Of a stretch of DNA of 64,000 nucleotides, positions 1-12,500 are shown one piece after another (position 1 is the first letter of the stretch; the number at the start of each line of letters is the position of its first letter). The translations under genes and the position numbers were made by a program. The notes under the pieces were generated by a model, which saw nothing but the letters and a program-made list of their open reading frames with translations, did not search any database and was not told the DNA's origin. The stretch lies in contig VZTJ01000009.1 of NCBI GenBank assembly GCA_013397795.1, forward strand, positions 131,806-195,805. Direction: 5' to 3'. Source of the stretch: Orthonyx spaldingii. Lineage: Eukaryota > Chordata > Aves > Passeriformes > Orthonychidae.

Positions 1-240
1 AATGGATATGACACGGTCTGGGGCGAGGGAGGGGGGCGAGGGCCGCCTAGGAGCTGTGGGTTAAGCATCTGTGTGTAATTGTTTTAAATTGAAAGGGGGT
101 TAGCTAGGGAAAAATAATAATTAAAAAAGCAATCAAGAGACAAAACCCTAATTAGGGCCCTGCAGTCTTTGCTCCCAGGGAAGTAAAGGGGATTATGTTA
201 AAGCCCTGATAATGTGGCAGGCGGCTGGGGAGCGTTTGCT

Positions 241-520
241 TCCCAGCCTTGAATCTGGAAGGATGAGGGTATTTCTGGGCGCTGGGGGAGGGGCGCTCGG
301 GAGGCCGGGAGGAGATCTCCTAGGGCGAGTCCGGAGGCTGGGGAGCCGGCTTGTTCTCGGGGAGGCTTGCCCCTAGCTTCGGGGGAGACGCTTCCGCGCT
401 GAGAACTCCGAGACTCCTCCGCCTCACCAGAAAGCACCAACCCGCCACCGTAATAAATACGCTGTGTAAAACTGAAGCGTCACGGGACCAAGCACTTTGC
501 ACGCCTTTTCCCGTTCAATT
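241..520. promoter_or_regulatory. CpG-rich patch
   Basis: Many CG dinucleotides and high GC (gggcgct, gctcggg, ggccggg, cttccgcgctgag, ctccgcctc) stand out against an AT-rich intron. This could be the downstream shoulder of a CpG island over the PRDM6 5' coding exon, or an intronic regulatory element. No transcription start can be proved. Confidence 0.5.
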
Positions 521-1014
521 TATGGGGAGACAGTGTATATATTACATGATGTGAAGTGGATCGGTGTGGAAAATATTTGGACTTTTTTTCTCTGGGCTGC
601 TGGTAACCTGTATGATTTAGCTATTTTACATCATTAGTTACCCAGCACCCTTAAACACAGCAGATAGCCATACATTAGATTGAGGTTAGAGAAGGTGGTG
701 ACTGTTTATTTAGGGTGATAAAATGGTCCATCAGCAGTAATCTCCATCGATATGTGCCACCAGGAGATGAAGGATGAGGGGACAAGCCACAATTAATTGC
801 CCTATAGTTTTGTAGGAGAGAGTGGAGCCGGTGCGGACTGAACTTCGATCTCCTCTCCCAGAGCCTATTCATCATCTCTACGTTGTATATGGGGGTCTCT
901 CAGGGGCAGAGGGTGGCAAGGTTTATCTACACACAATATTCTCCTACCCTTCTCATACCTGACACGGAAATTTAATTCATTCATACCTATAGTAGAAGGC
1001 AGGGAAAATCAACG

Positions 1015-1340
1015 CGACTTCCCTCAACCCGCCCCCCACTTGCCTCTTAAAAATAACCCGAAAGGCGCTCCGGGGGCGGGGCGGGCCCCTGAACCACCCC
1101 GGGGCGCCCAGGCGGGCCCTGGAACAACATCTTCCCCAGAGGAACTGGTGAGGGGTGTGCCTGGCCCCCGGCCGGGAGGCTCGGACCCCGCGGCAGCAGC
1201 TGAGCCGGGGCCGGAGCAGCGCCCGCGCTGCCGGCGGGACTCGGGAGAGTCAGGGGTTGAAAGCCCGGCCAGAGAGGAGGTCCGGCGTCCGGGACCCGGT
1301 GGGCTGAGCTTGGTTCTGCCCTCTGCAACGCGTATTTAGA
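1015..1340. promoter_or_regulatory. CpG-rich patch with GC boxes
   Basis: Dense CpG with a tandem GC-box stretch (gggggcggggcgggcc near 1073-1088, Sp/KLF-type), then gccggagcagcgcccgcgctg. Base composition changes sharply at both edges. It looks like an intragenic CpG island; function is inferred. Confidence 0.5.
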
Positions 1341-4300
1341 ATAAATAAGCAGATAATTTCCCCCAACGGGAAAGTGCGTCTGTGTTTCGTCCCCCCAAAA
1401 AGTCTGCCTCCAGTCAGGCAGTCTGCAAGAAACTGCTATTAATTTGGCAAAGGGTGGTAGATACCAGCTCATCGATGAGGAAAGCGAAGTACGAGGGAGA
1501 CGGTGCTTCCCTGGAAAGCTCCAGCCCTCGGGAAGAGAAAGGGTGCTGTCTCTTGCAGCCCTCCCTCCTGCTAAGCTGGGTACCCGGGCCCAGATGGGGA
1601 TGCAGGACCAGCCGTAGTGATTTATACTTGCAAGTGAGTAATACCATGTGAAATGATGGCCACTTACACTGGATACCTGCATGCTTGTGGTGAATTATGA
1701 AGCAGAGGGTCAGAGGCCACCCTTCTTTAATACCAGCAAACTGCAGGTATCCAGGCTAACTGCACCTTTGAAGCATATTATTGCTGAGGAAAAAATGTAT
1801 TTCTTTCATTTATTGTTACAGCTGGTTTGCTGGTGAAAACACTGTGTTAAACCCTAGTTTTCACTGACAAAAGCTTTTCCTTTCAGATTTGCTTTAAAAT
1901 ACAGAGTACTAGTCTTGTTTATAGTGCTGAGCATTTAAAATTACATTTTGGGGGCAATGATATGTCCTTTTGCTTAGGTTTAGTACTTTTAAGTGTACTC
2001 ATGTGGAGTTATAGTACTGGCATTAGATTGTGTTCATTTTTCTGCAGGCACACAAACAGTAACATATTGCAATCCTTCCACAAGAACCATGCCAAATAGC
2101 TCCACTAGGAAATCCTTTAATTTTCTTTTTCTTGCATCTTCCTTTCCTTAATCCTCCTTATCTATAGAATATGAAGGTATAAAGTAAGAAACTGATCTCC
2201 TTCCAAAGCATTTGACTCTGTCTGGGCCTGCAATGGACTATTCCCACTGACTTTACCTTCTACGTCTCTAGATTTTATCAAGACATATTCTGTTCTGGCT
2301 GCAGTCCTCCTTCATTTTTTAATTTTCAGCAAGTCCTCCAATTTTCTCACATTTCTTGCTTCTTCTTGACTTGGTTTGGGGCTTGACTGATGCTATTACA
2401 GGCAGTGGAATTATCCATTTCAGGTATCCTCAGAGAAGCTCCTTACTCACACACAGATGCTCTCTGAGGCCAAAACTGGAGGAAGGGCACAGTACGTCTC
2501 TCCTCGTTGCCCTGTGTGGCCATTCTCTGGAAAGTTCACACTTGTACCAGCATCCTTTTCATGTGAACTCCCCAGACCAGCATGGATCATAATGGCCACC
2601 ATCTAGTTGGGAGACTCCAGTGATGTCAGTGGACCACAACATTCTCCCTCTCAAACTCCCGCTTCTTTTCCATGTCTTATTAAGCACATTGGTGCAGCGT
2701 GTCACATTGTACTCTGCAGTGTACACAAGGATGATGCTGTTGATCCTGCTGTGAAGCAGGATAGTGTGCCAGTCTTGAAGTTCTTAATTTTTTTCCCAAT
2801 CTGATATGAAGGAAGACCTTCCCTTGTCCTCTGAGGCAAAGGAACCCGCTGCCTAGAGTGATGGTCTTTAAATGGATGCTCCCACGTATTACACAAAAGT
2901 TTGTCACAGAAGAGGAAAAGATGCAAATAGCTTTTTACTCCAGGTGTGGTAAAATATATCTAGGATGGCTTCCACTCCTTATAACATTTTTGACAATTTT
3001 TAAAGATTTTATTTATACATTTACATAACAAATGAAGTTAAATGTATAAAGCATGAAGCGAACAAGAATTTCAGCACTGCTTAGTATTAAAGACAGATTC
3101 CTCCCTTCTCATCAACATGCCATTAGCCAAAACAGTTTCAAAAGATGTTCCATTTTCCAAAATTTCAGCTTTGGCAGGACAAAGGGAAAGGAACACAGCA
3201 GGGGATCAGATACTGTGACTGCCAAGCATTAAGACATTACCACTGTTTTTGGACAGTGGAAAATAAATATCACCATGTGTGACTTTCTGTAAGGGTAAAT
3301 GACAGTGACACAGGGTTTGTTTATACTCCTTGACAATTTCTTGGTTTCTTTTTCTTGGAAATGTAGAAATAAAATGTTTAACCCACACTCATGCACACAT
3401 CTTGTCAGGATGAAGTTAAGAAATTCTTGTTCTAGGCAGGCAGTCAAATTTGTGTGCATGAAAAGTTATGTATAGCTGGTGGCAGGATGCAGGAACTTGA
3501 CACTGAAATTGTCTGACTGGAGTCATGAAGATACTTTAACATGTTTAATATAAATTTCTCCAGAGATACAGTTCCTCTAAGAAAGCCATTGTAATCAGCT
3601 AGTTATGAGGAGAGTTACATATCTAGAAAATGTTAAAGCAGTGCAAACAGGTAGAATTCAAGGGCCTAACCTGGGTGCTAACTAATGTCGTGGTTAGACA
3701 CAATTTCTTTAAGCTCTCAGTTTTCCTGTAACATATTTTCTTTCTAACTTGCATAGGTAGATGCCAGATTTCATAAAATCGTAAAACAATTTGTGTGGAA
3801 AAGATCTGTGAAGTCATAAAGACCAACAGTAGATCATAGAGTTCAACCATAATCTGTTTAGAGTGTATCACAAGCCAAACTGTTTCGGATTGTGGGTTTG
3901 GTTTTTTGTTGTTTGGGTTTTTTTCTTCCCTTTTCCTGTTTGAGATCCTTTGCTATGTGACCTTCAGTGCCAAACCGCAGTGCTGCCCCTAACATCTTTG
4001 GATATGCCAAAACCACAGGGTTTCTTGATGACTGGTTTTGAAGAGGGAAGAGAAGAAGAGTTGCTGTGGTGATACCTCACTTTCCAAACTAGCTATGGAA
4101 ATAATACCAAAAAAATCCAACTCCCCTCCCCCTTCCCCCCCAGTGTGTACTTGATGCTTTTTATTCATCATGCCTCAGAATGATTGTAGGAATATCTGCT
4201 GCACAAATATCTTCATTTAGGACTCGCCAGAAATGCCTTCCCCGTGGTCCTGCAAATTCCATCCTCCATCCGCCTCTAATTGACGTGGCTGAGAGAGTAA

Positions 4301-4424
4301 AACCCCTCTGCAGTTGCGATTTTGCCCAACAGAAGTCGTTTTGCGGCAGGGATCATGTGGTTAAGGCAAGGCGGAATTGCACCCTCCAGCCAAAAACCTG
4401 CTTTTGCCGACGTAGGCGCCGTCC

Positions 4425-4436
4425 CCACTAGGTGGC
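4425..4436 (+). promoter_or_regulatory. Candidate CTCF binding core
   Basis: The bases ccactaggtggc match the central CTCF consensus CCASYAGRKGGC at every position, and lie in CpG-rich DNA. Core matches also occur by chance, so occupancy is inference. Confidence 0.45.
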
Positions 4437-4492
4437 TTTGTCCTGCCGCGCCGGCTCTTCTCCCGCCTGCCTCCTACCCGGGCCTGCCAGGG

Positions 4493-4508
4493 ATGGATGG
4501 ATGGATGG
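4493..4508 (+). repeat. (ATGG)4 microsatellite
   Basis: Four perfect ATGG units, next to the CpG-enriched patch. Confidence 0.8.
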
Positions 4509-6165
4509 CTTGGGGCCAGTTTCATACCCAGCCCTTCTGTGGGGGCACCCGCCAGAGCAATGCACAGCTCAGGGCTTGTATTCTCGCTTTCTGCTAAGAT
4601 CTGTCACCAGTGCTGCGGATGGGGACTTGGGCAGACGAGTACCGGGTGGACACATGCATTTTCTGCAAGACCCAAAGGTGTAACAATTTTGAGGGAAATT
4701 AGCTTCCACATGTAACTTGCTGATATTTTCGTGTGGCTGAATGCATCACTTTTTTAATGGTAAAATTTAAAAGAGGATGACAGGAAAGAATGTTTATGTA
4801 GCATGTCTGAAACTGGAGAATACACATAGAAGCCATAATTTGAAGATGCATCTTTTATTATCATTTAGCAGCTTTTGCTGAAATGAGGGGAAGGTTTTCC
4901 TTTGAAGGATCTGTAGGAAAGAGACCTACTTAATACGGAGTACATCCACTTTGGAAAGACGAACATCTGAGTCAGGTCCCCTGAGAATTGAAACTGTGGT
5001 TACAGGCAATCTAGCAAGTCTAAATCTGTGGCATAGACGAAGAAACTCCTGCTTCTGTAGTGAATGCTGTGCTCTGTTTTTATAAGGAGTGGTATATAAA
5101 ATTATTAGGGGACTTGCTACAAGAGTACTATGCCATAATTACTGGGTTTTTCTTTGTATTTTGGAATAAATTTATATGAAAACCTTTATTGTGCTACAAA
5201 AATGAAATGTGAAGAAGATGGTAACTTAAATCAAGAGATTGCTTGTTATGTTAACTCAGCATATCTCCAGAGAAATGGATTTCTTGAACACGAAACATTT
5301 TCCTGGAAGATGTACATTTGTGGTGTTTGGAATAGTGTGCAGTGGAAACATTGAACTGAAATTTTCTTTGCTCAGGAAAGAAAAGTCATGGTAGGATCTT
5401 CCCAAAATAGAGACACATCATCTGTTATTAACAACAGTTAGGGAAATTAACTTTTTAACAAACTGATCTTTTTCACAGGAATTGGTCACAAACCCAGATA
5501 TGCTCTTTTGGTTTTTTGCCTAGCTTAAGTTACATGCAACAGGCAAAGAACATGTGTTCTCATTCAATAAAAAAAAAATTCAAATGTGCTAGAAATCAGT
5601 ACTATTTGCTACATAATTTCAGTTTTAAGATTAGATTTGTTGTTGGGAAAGTAAATGTGGATGCAGGCTCCAATTTGTCATTCATGAGGTTCTGGTTTAT
5701 TTATTTTATTTTCCAAACAGACAGGCATACACACACATGTTAATGTAAAAAGCAGAGCAAATATTCATTTAAAATAAGGATTAAATTAAATCTTGTTCCA
5801 ATTAAGTCCTTGGGCTGAGCTGTGGTAAGGCAATTGAGAGCAACTTGTAAGGCTCTATGACTGTATTTTAAAATGTCTCGCTGAAGCACACTGGGGTGGT
5901 TTAAGAGGGCTATTTATATTATGCAAAAAATTAATCTTAAAAAACATTGTTAAAGTAAATGAGTCTTGGCAGGTTTGTGAATACACCAGGCTTGCAAACT
6001 GTCTGCAGGATTTCTGCTCAGCCTTTGGAATTTCTTCTTCAGGGCTTTGGTGAGATTTGGGAAACCAGCCCAAGTAACTGATAAAAGGGCACGGTGTGTA
6101 CGAGTGTTGGACGGCTATGAAATGACAGGAAAAGCGTAGGGATCTGCATGATACGGCCTGTGGCA

Positions 6166-6181
6166 GTGGTGGTGGTGGTGG
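6166..6181 (+). repeat. (GTG)5 tract upstream of exon A acceptor
   Basis: A GTG triplet run about 45 nt before the acceptor of exon A and just upstream of a possible branch point (tactgat, 6194-6200). G-runs here could affect splicing; that is inference. Confidence 0.7.
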
Positions 6182-6225
6182 CCAGCAGCACTGTACTGAT
6201 GATGTTTTTCCCTTCTGTCCCTCAG

Positions 6226-6533
6226 GGTGTGACATGTGTGCCGATAACCGCAACGGCGAGTGCCCCATGCACGGGCCCCTGCACTCCCTGCGCCGGCTGG
6301 TGGGCACCAGCAGCGCGGCCGCCGCCGCCCCGCCGCCCGAGATCCCCGAGTGGCTCCGGGACTTGCCCCGGGAAGTGTGCCTGTGCACCAGCACAGTGCC
6401 TGGCCTGGCCTACGGCATCTGTGCAGCACAACGCATCCAGCAAGGCACATGGATTGGGCCCTTCCAGGGAATCTTGCTCTTGCCGGAGAAGGTTCAAGCA
6501 GGTGCCATCAGGAACACTCAGCATCTCTGGGAA
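6226..6533 (+). CDS. PRDM6: PRDM6 coding exon A: zinc-knuckle cluster and start of PR domain
   Basis: The acceptor is a T/C-rich tract ending ctcag at 6221-6225. The first two bases GG finish a codon begun in the missing upstream exon (Arg if that exon ends in CG or AG). The frame then reads [16 protein letters not shown], with Cys/His at residues 1, 4, 12 and 15 of the exon. An S-S-A5-P3 run follows, encoded by very GC-rich DNA with a NotI-type GCGGCCGC. The PR domain begins near [12 protein letters not shown] and includes [19 protein letters not shown]. The exon ends on a complete GAA codon (NTQHLWE) before a strong donor, gtaagt at 6534. The reading frame stays open into the intron to TAG at 6609-6611. 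Compared with remembered mammalian protein there are a few conservative changes, such as EIPEW and ILLLPEK. Bounds are firm because residues, splice sites and phase all agree. Confidence 0.96.
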
Positions 6534-9500
6534 GTAAGTTCTCATCTTTTCTTCCTTGTCAAATTTGATCTTTTTGAAGTAAGCACGGAGTGTAATTATC
6601 TGCAGTATTAGCACCATTAACTAGCCATGAAAATAAGCAAACAGACCCAAAATCAAATAAACTGAACAAGCAGGTTTGGAAATGTAGCCAGTGCAAGCAA
6701 GAGCCTTGCTGAGCTAAAGGTAGAGAATCAGTGGACACCCACAGCTCCAATTAGTTTCCTGAAGAAGAGTCAATTGCTGCAGGTGCTGTGATGTGAAGTA
6801 GAGAGTTTTGACCAAAGGAGTCTGAAGCTTTTACAACACCTGGTGCTTTCTGTATTTTAGCCTGAGTTACAAGAGCTGATGGAGCTCTCAGGGCACAGCA
6901 CCAACTGTATCATGTTAGACCAGCACCTGTGGGCTGAGATGGAGTGTTCACCATTGCTGTGGCCCCCAGACAGTCTGAAAAAGCTGCTGAAACAAGCAGA
7001 GGACCCTATTCTACAGCCTGTCTCCTTCCACAGTGGAGGAGTTAGTGCTGGTTCAGCTTAGTTCAGCTCTAGTCCTGTACTGACCATGCATCTCCATAAA
7101 GATGTTTCCAGTACTTTAGTGTGAAAGCCACTTTCAGATACCTCAAGGGGTTTTTTGGAGTCTTTTTGAGTATTTGTCACTGTTTTAGAGAGGGTAGCAG
7201 TGAAAACTGTTAAGGAAAACCTATAAACCCCGTGTGTCAGAAACACCTTACTCTTTTCCTAATTTTTGCCATTCATTTCTTCTTTGATTTGTAGTGGAAA
7301 GTATAATTCTTTCGTTCCACTTAGTCCTCCGTAGCTGCAATCTCTGATGCCTCGAGGCTAACTGCTACAGTCAGTAGAAACATGCCCATAGATCTGCAGG
7401 TGGTATTTGCTCATCTAGACCAAATCAAAATTTTCAGAATGTAAGGCACCCATGAAGATGCAAAGAGTGTTTTTGCTATTTTCAGTGTGTGTACAGTGAA
7501 AATGAATTGATCTTTGAAAGATATTTGGGGGTATGGAAGAGTAGGATTTCCTATGCTTTTTCTACATGCAAACAAATAGTAAATAGGACATCAGGGTCTT
7601 TGTCTCAAGGTATTTACCCAAAAAAGTAATTGTAGCAAGGAGATTTTCACACTAAGAGATGTCTCAGAACACACCTGAATGTGATCAGTAGAACTGGATG
7701 AATTTCAATGATTGGGAGTTTTGCTGCACCTCCAGTGGGGATGGAATTTCTCTTGTATAGCAGATATTGATAATTTGGATTTAAAGGTCTTCCTACCACA
7801 GCCCAATGATTTTAATGAGAGTGTTTTGGGATATGATATTAATCAAATATTTTTATGGGACACTTTATAATGATGTTGGAGGCTCTAATTGTTAAGAAGG
7901 GTATTGTGGTTTAGACTACTCTAATTAACAGAATATATAATAGTAAAATGACACTGCCAGATGCACAAATTACATAAAATACTGAAACTTAGATAAGATA
8001 AATACAGTCAAATAATTTTTCTGTAAATATTTATATTATCAATTTAATTTTTAAAAGATTATGTATTAGTTTTATGCAAGTTAAGTTGCAAATCTTGACA
8101 ATATCTTTTTAAATAAGCAAGAATTTTTAGTCATATTTCAGGTTAACTTAAAAACTGTTTTGAAGCAATGAAAGAAATGAAGGCTTTTTAAAAAACTAAA
8201 AACAAAACCTAAAAAGTTATGAAGGAAGAAAACCCTCCAGTACTATTGTATATGCTTAAGTCCATAAGGTTGTCAGCTGAGTTTTTGTGTAGGATTACCC
8301 TTGTGCTCTTAACACACAACACACATTTCCTGTTGGCTAGTAAAATGAGTGCATGTATTTTAATTGAATTATCTGAAAAATAATAATAAATTTAATTTAA
8401 TATAAATATATTTCTGAGCAGCTCATGGTCTTGAATTATTTATGTTAATGACAAAAACTGTTATCAAAGAAACACATACTCTAAGCTCTAGTTAAAATTT
8501 TGCTGTTTCTCATTTGCTTTGTCTTTCAATTTGGCATACTTCACCTATCAGAAAACCAATGTTTAATAAAGAAAAATACAGTAAAAGAAAGTAATCAGAC
8601 AGCATGTGTGATTTTACAAAGCCTGATCTTTGGAAATAAATAAAAGCAAATGAAAGATATATCTGAATAGTCTGTATTCGTTTACTCTACATGATGTAGG
8701 AGTATGGATTAAATCACTGTAAATGATAAAGGAATGTCTCATCATATCTCCTTTATAAAGTTGTGACTTTAGTCAATTCCCTTCCACCAATAATTTCCAG
8801 ACAGCTGCAAATGCAAGTCTGTCTACAGATCAGCTGTGCAACATCAGGTCTTGATGGACCTTATGGAGAGAACTTCACTTTTTTAGTATCGTAAATAGCA
8901 TTTTAATATTTTACTCTCAGCACTCTGAAGTTGATAGTTGTTTGTTTTAGTTTATGGTTCTTTGTTTTCAGTGTACACCAGACAAATAGAAGGGGTATTG
9001 CAAACACTTTTAAGCATAGTTACTGCTCTGGTGGCTTTTTTTAAATATATACTCTTTGTTGTGGGAAACATCAGAAGCAAGGCATTTGCTGTATAGTTCA
9101 ATGCTATGGAAATATGCTTCAGCCTGTCTGCACAAGTGTTCCCACTACACACTCTATGTTTGCTTTGTACGTAATCCACACAGCATAATGTACAACGACT
9201 CAGAGTAAATTACATACCATTCCATTACCTCACAACAAGCCTTGACACCTATGGGTGTTCATGGGAAATTATAGAGTTCTCTCACAATCAGCCAAGACAA
9301 TTTTTTATAACTTACAGAAAGATCAGTCTTTCAGAAAGCCAAAAATATTAGTCATTTTCAGTTGTAGTCCTTTTTTTTTTCCCCTTTGGCCCAGTTCTAA
9401 AACCAGAGTTTGCTTGTATTTTATAAAAATATAATAAACTCTGATTTGTTTAAAACAAAAACAGGACTGGGTGTATTAAGTAAACATTCTCTTTGGTAAT

Positions 9501-12500
9501 ACAGGCATTTATTCCAGCAGTGTTTGATAATATTTCTGATTCTTTTTTTTTTTTTTTATTTTGAAGTAGTGAGAATAATCCTTTTGTTATTGCAAAGAAA
9601 ACAGAGACTTTCTTAGCAATTAGGTCTTACTGATGAGAATGAGATAATTTTCCGCTAATGTGTTTTCTAATAAAGAAGTGGAAAGGCACACTTGATTCCA
9701 ACATATATGAAAACATTATCTCAATTATTAATGTGTCCTTACTCCCTGGAGATAAATTAATCTAGTTGCACATGGTTTCCCCTTTCTGTTTAACATCAAT
9801 ATTTAATAAGAGTAGACTTAAGGAATGTATATGATATACACTTAAATTCTATTAGAATAAAACACAGAAGTTTAGAAGGCGCATACATTTTAGTACTCAA
9901 AGCTTTTCAGGCTCCAAACTTTAAACTGCAAATTCTGGAAATAGCTAATTTGTAACTGGTCTTTTCCCCTGCAAATGCAGCTTAGATGAAAAACTTTTAC
10001 TGACAGACGTATTAAAGGATACAGTCTTATAGTTTCCTGTTCTTCGTGTGCCTGATAAAGAGCTTGCTATCTCTTTTTTTATCCTTCATGAGAGGTCAAA
10101 TAGTTGGTTTTTTTTTAATCTTGCAATAGCCTAAAAATGGTAAATATATTATTTCACTTCATTTCAACTTTATTTAATTGAGGTTTAGCATTTTTGGAAG
10201 TAATGCATTATCATATGCAACTTTTTTTCTACAGGAATGAGCAAAATTATATATATATCTATATATGTGCTTGTATCACAGTGTCCATTAGTAAATACAA
10301 AATATTAAACCTGTGTAACTGATTTTCCCCTTAAAAACTTCGCCCTCTCCCCCCACTTCCTTCTGCTGTCCCAGAATTAACTGGCACAAGAAAGTGTGCA
10401 TGTCATCTTAATAAAGTACCATATGGGTACGTATTGGTCTTCTTGTGTCTCAGCTGAAGTGAAAGAAAGCATTGCCTTTGCCTTCGTCTGGACCAAGAAC
10501 AGACATTTTGCTGAGATGCATGCTGGCCAGGGCCCATGCAGGGATGCTGGACATTTCTGAACAAATTAATATGCACAGAGAACCGTTACCTTTCAAATGA
10601 AGCACTCGTTCCAGTTATGGTGATAGATTCGTATTCAGATTCTCAAGGCTGCAGTTTTGGACTAAATTTGCTGTTACAGAAAAGCACTAGAGGATAGAAT
10701 TATGTGCATGCTGTCGTTCTATTAAAGTGAAAATTATGTTTCTCAGCAATCCGTCATCCGGTATTCCAGACTACTTGTCAGCTCTGTTTCAAATTTGTCA
10801 TGTTCATGAAATTCAAGTAATTTTGTCTTTAAAAACCTCCTTAGTTACTTTACTATTGTATCGTAAGTTATTCAGAGTAACAGCTCGTGGCATTCTCCTA
10901 TTTTCTTGTTTTGCCATTTCTGAGGATTTTGTGTGATGTATGACCCTTGCATTTATTTTCCATTGAAAAAGCCCAATAATTTTTATTGTTACATGGATTT
11001 CAAGTTCCCATACTGTAGGAAAATATTGCTAATGCTGTGGTCGGTAACATGCTAAGACGTAAGAAGACATTCAGTGCCTCAGCTTCCTCAATTTTTGTAC
11101 CTTAGAAGAAAATTGTGCTAAGCATCCGCAAAACAGCCCTCTATCATTAGTATTTCTGGATCGTTTACTAACACATTTTTCCAGATAACATCTACAAGTT
11201 ATAAATTCTTTTCCTAAGGTCCAGAAAAAGAGAGATCCCAAGTATGGAAGGTACTTCATATTTCATAACTTTTGTTCTTAGAAAAGCTAAACTAAACCTT
11301 GATGTTTCTTTTGGAAGACCTGTGACTGTTACAAGATTTTCTCATGCATTATCTTCATGTACCTCCTTGTCTTTGGTATGTTTTTTCCATCTACACAACG
11401 TATGTATTGTGTGCTTGAACAGATAAATAAGCCTAACTACATGTGCTTTGTGTACATCGAATTTGGCATGGGAACAGGTTCTCTTCCTATTGAACAAAGT
11501 GAAGTTTAGAATAAACTTTGCTGTTTGGAGTTGGATAGAGCCCCAGAATTTTAACAGTGTTACTGAAAACAGTAATTCTGTGTACTGCACGCGTCTGGAC
11601 ACACATTATTCCCAGAAAAAAAAATATTTTCTAAATTGCTAGATCATGCAGGGACTAGCTGTTTTTCCATGGCATATAATCTTACCTTTGAGGTTTCGTT
11701 ATGTAATATGCAAAAATACTGAAGAGGAACACAAATAAATATATAAGCTCAATTCTGTCCTTATTTGACCACTACCTTTCCTCATTGCTGACTAGGTACC
11801 AGTGTTATGGAAACATTTGACCGTTTCACTTAATTAATTACAAAGGCTATTTCCACTGTTGGATGAGACTAGTTTATAAGGCCTGAAATTGCAATTACTT
11901 TATGATATCATTAATAATTAATTATTTCTACTGACTTTTGATTCAAAATTGGTAAATAAATGCAGTACTTTAATGACCTATAAAAATGTCCAAAATGTGT
12001 TGCGTGCCTGATGCCAATAATGTGTTTATTACAGATTTGACAAACCGAAACAGTGCTATGTGCTTTCCAGGTGCTGGTGACACTCAATATTCTGCAGGAC
12101 TGCCTCAATCACTTCTCCATGCATTTTGGTCCCCCAGATTCCGTGGCATCAAATGTGCATGGACTTTAAAGTGCAGACTTTTAAGAAATCGCTTAACATA
12201 AAAGCTGAAAAATTCAGCCCAGGCTATACCTTCCTTCTACGCATTTGGCACCTTTTCCAGATAAGTTACAGAATTCCATTATCCAAATTGTTACACATGT
12301 GTGACAGAGGTTGACCTTTAGTCATGTCAATCCTTTTTGCGTAGGCCTTGGGTTCCAGCCTAATGGCTCAAAGCCTGATTTACTCACTGTAATAAGGGCA
12401 GGAGGTCGAGCAATTGTCAGCTTGCCTGCTCATACTCGTCTCGGAGCCTGGTTGAAGGCTGTTAACACAAAGCTTTTCAAAGTGAATTTACAACTACCAC

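Larger units (their letters stand above)
4200..4560. promoter_or_regulatory. CpG-enriched intronic patch
   Basis: Local rise in GC and CpG (tgcgattttgcc, gaagtcgttttgcggc, gccgacgtaggcgccg, cctgccgcgccggc). It contains a CRE-like half site (tgacgtgg, about 4282) and a CTCF-like core at 4425-4436. It may be an enhancer or boundary element; there is no direct proof. Confidence 0.45.
1..6225 (+). other. PRDM6: PRDM6 intron upstream of exon A (partial)
   Basis: No coding exon was recognised here. The missing PRDM6 N-terminal exon lies before base 1, because exon A begins in mid-codon and the window opens in non-coding sequence. The stretch holds three GC/CpG-rich patches, a CTCF-like motif, a small (ATGG)n array, and otherwise AT-rich unique sequence. 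The high-GC reading frames at 1040-1339 (+) and 1047-1682 (-) show no recognisable protein and are treated as chance. Confidence 0.75.

Noticed and set aside
1047..1682. 211-codon open frame on the minus strand
   Set aside because: It comes from CpG-rich DNA with few stop codons, has no recognisable domain, and overlaps an equally open plus-strand frame.
4094..4110. ATG GAA ATA ATA CCA, reading MEIIP, which resembles a short stretch remembered from just before exon A in PRDM6
   Set aside because: Similarity stops after five residues, the following codons do not fit, and there is no donor in the right place. Treated as chance.
4120..4143. Very strong polypyrimidine tract ending cccag, like a splice acceptor
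   Set aside because: No recognisable coding sequence or good donor follows, so it is probably a simple C/T-rich stretch.
5855..6394. 179-codon minus-strand frame over exon A, and other antisense frames at 6115-6617
   Set aside because: These are shadows of the GC-rich PRDM6 exon on the opposite strand.
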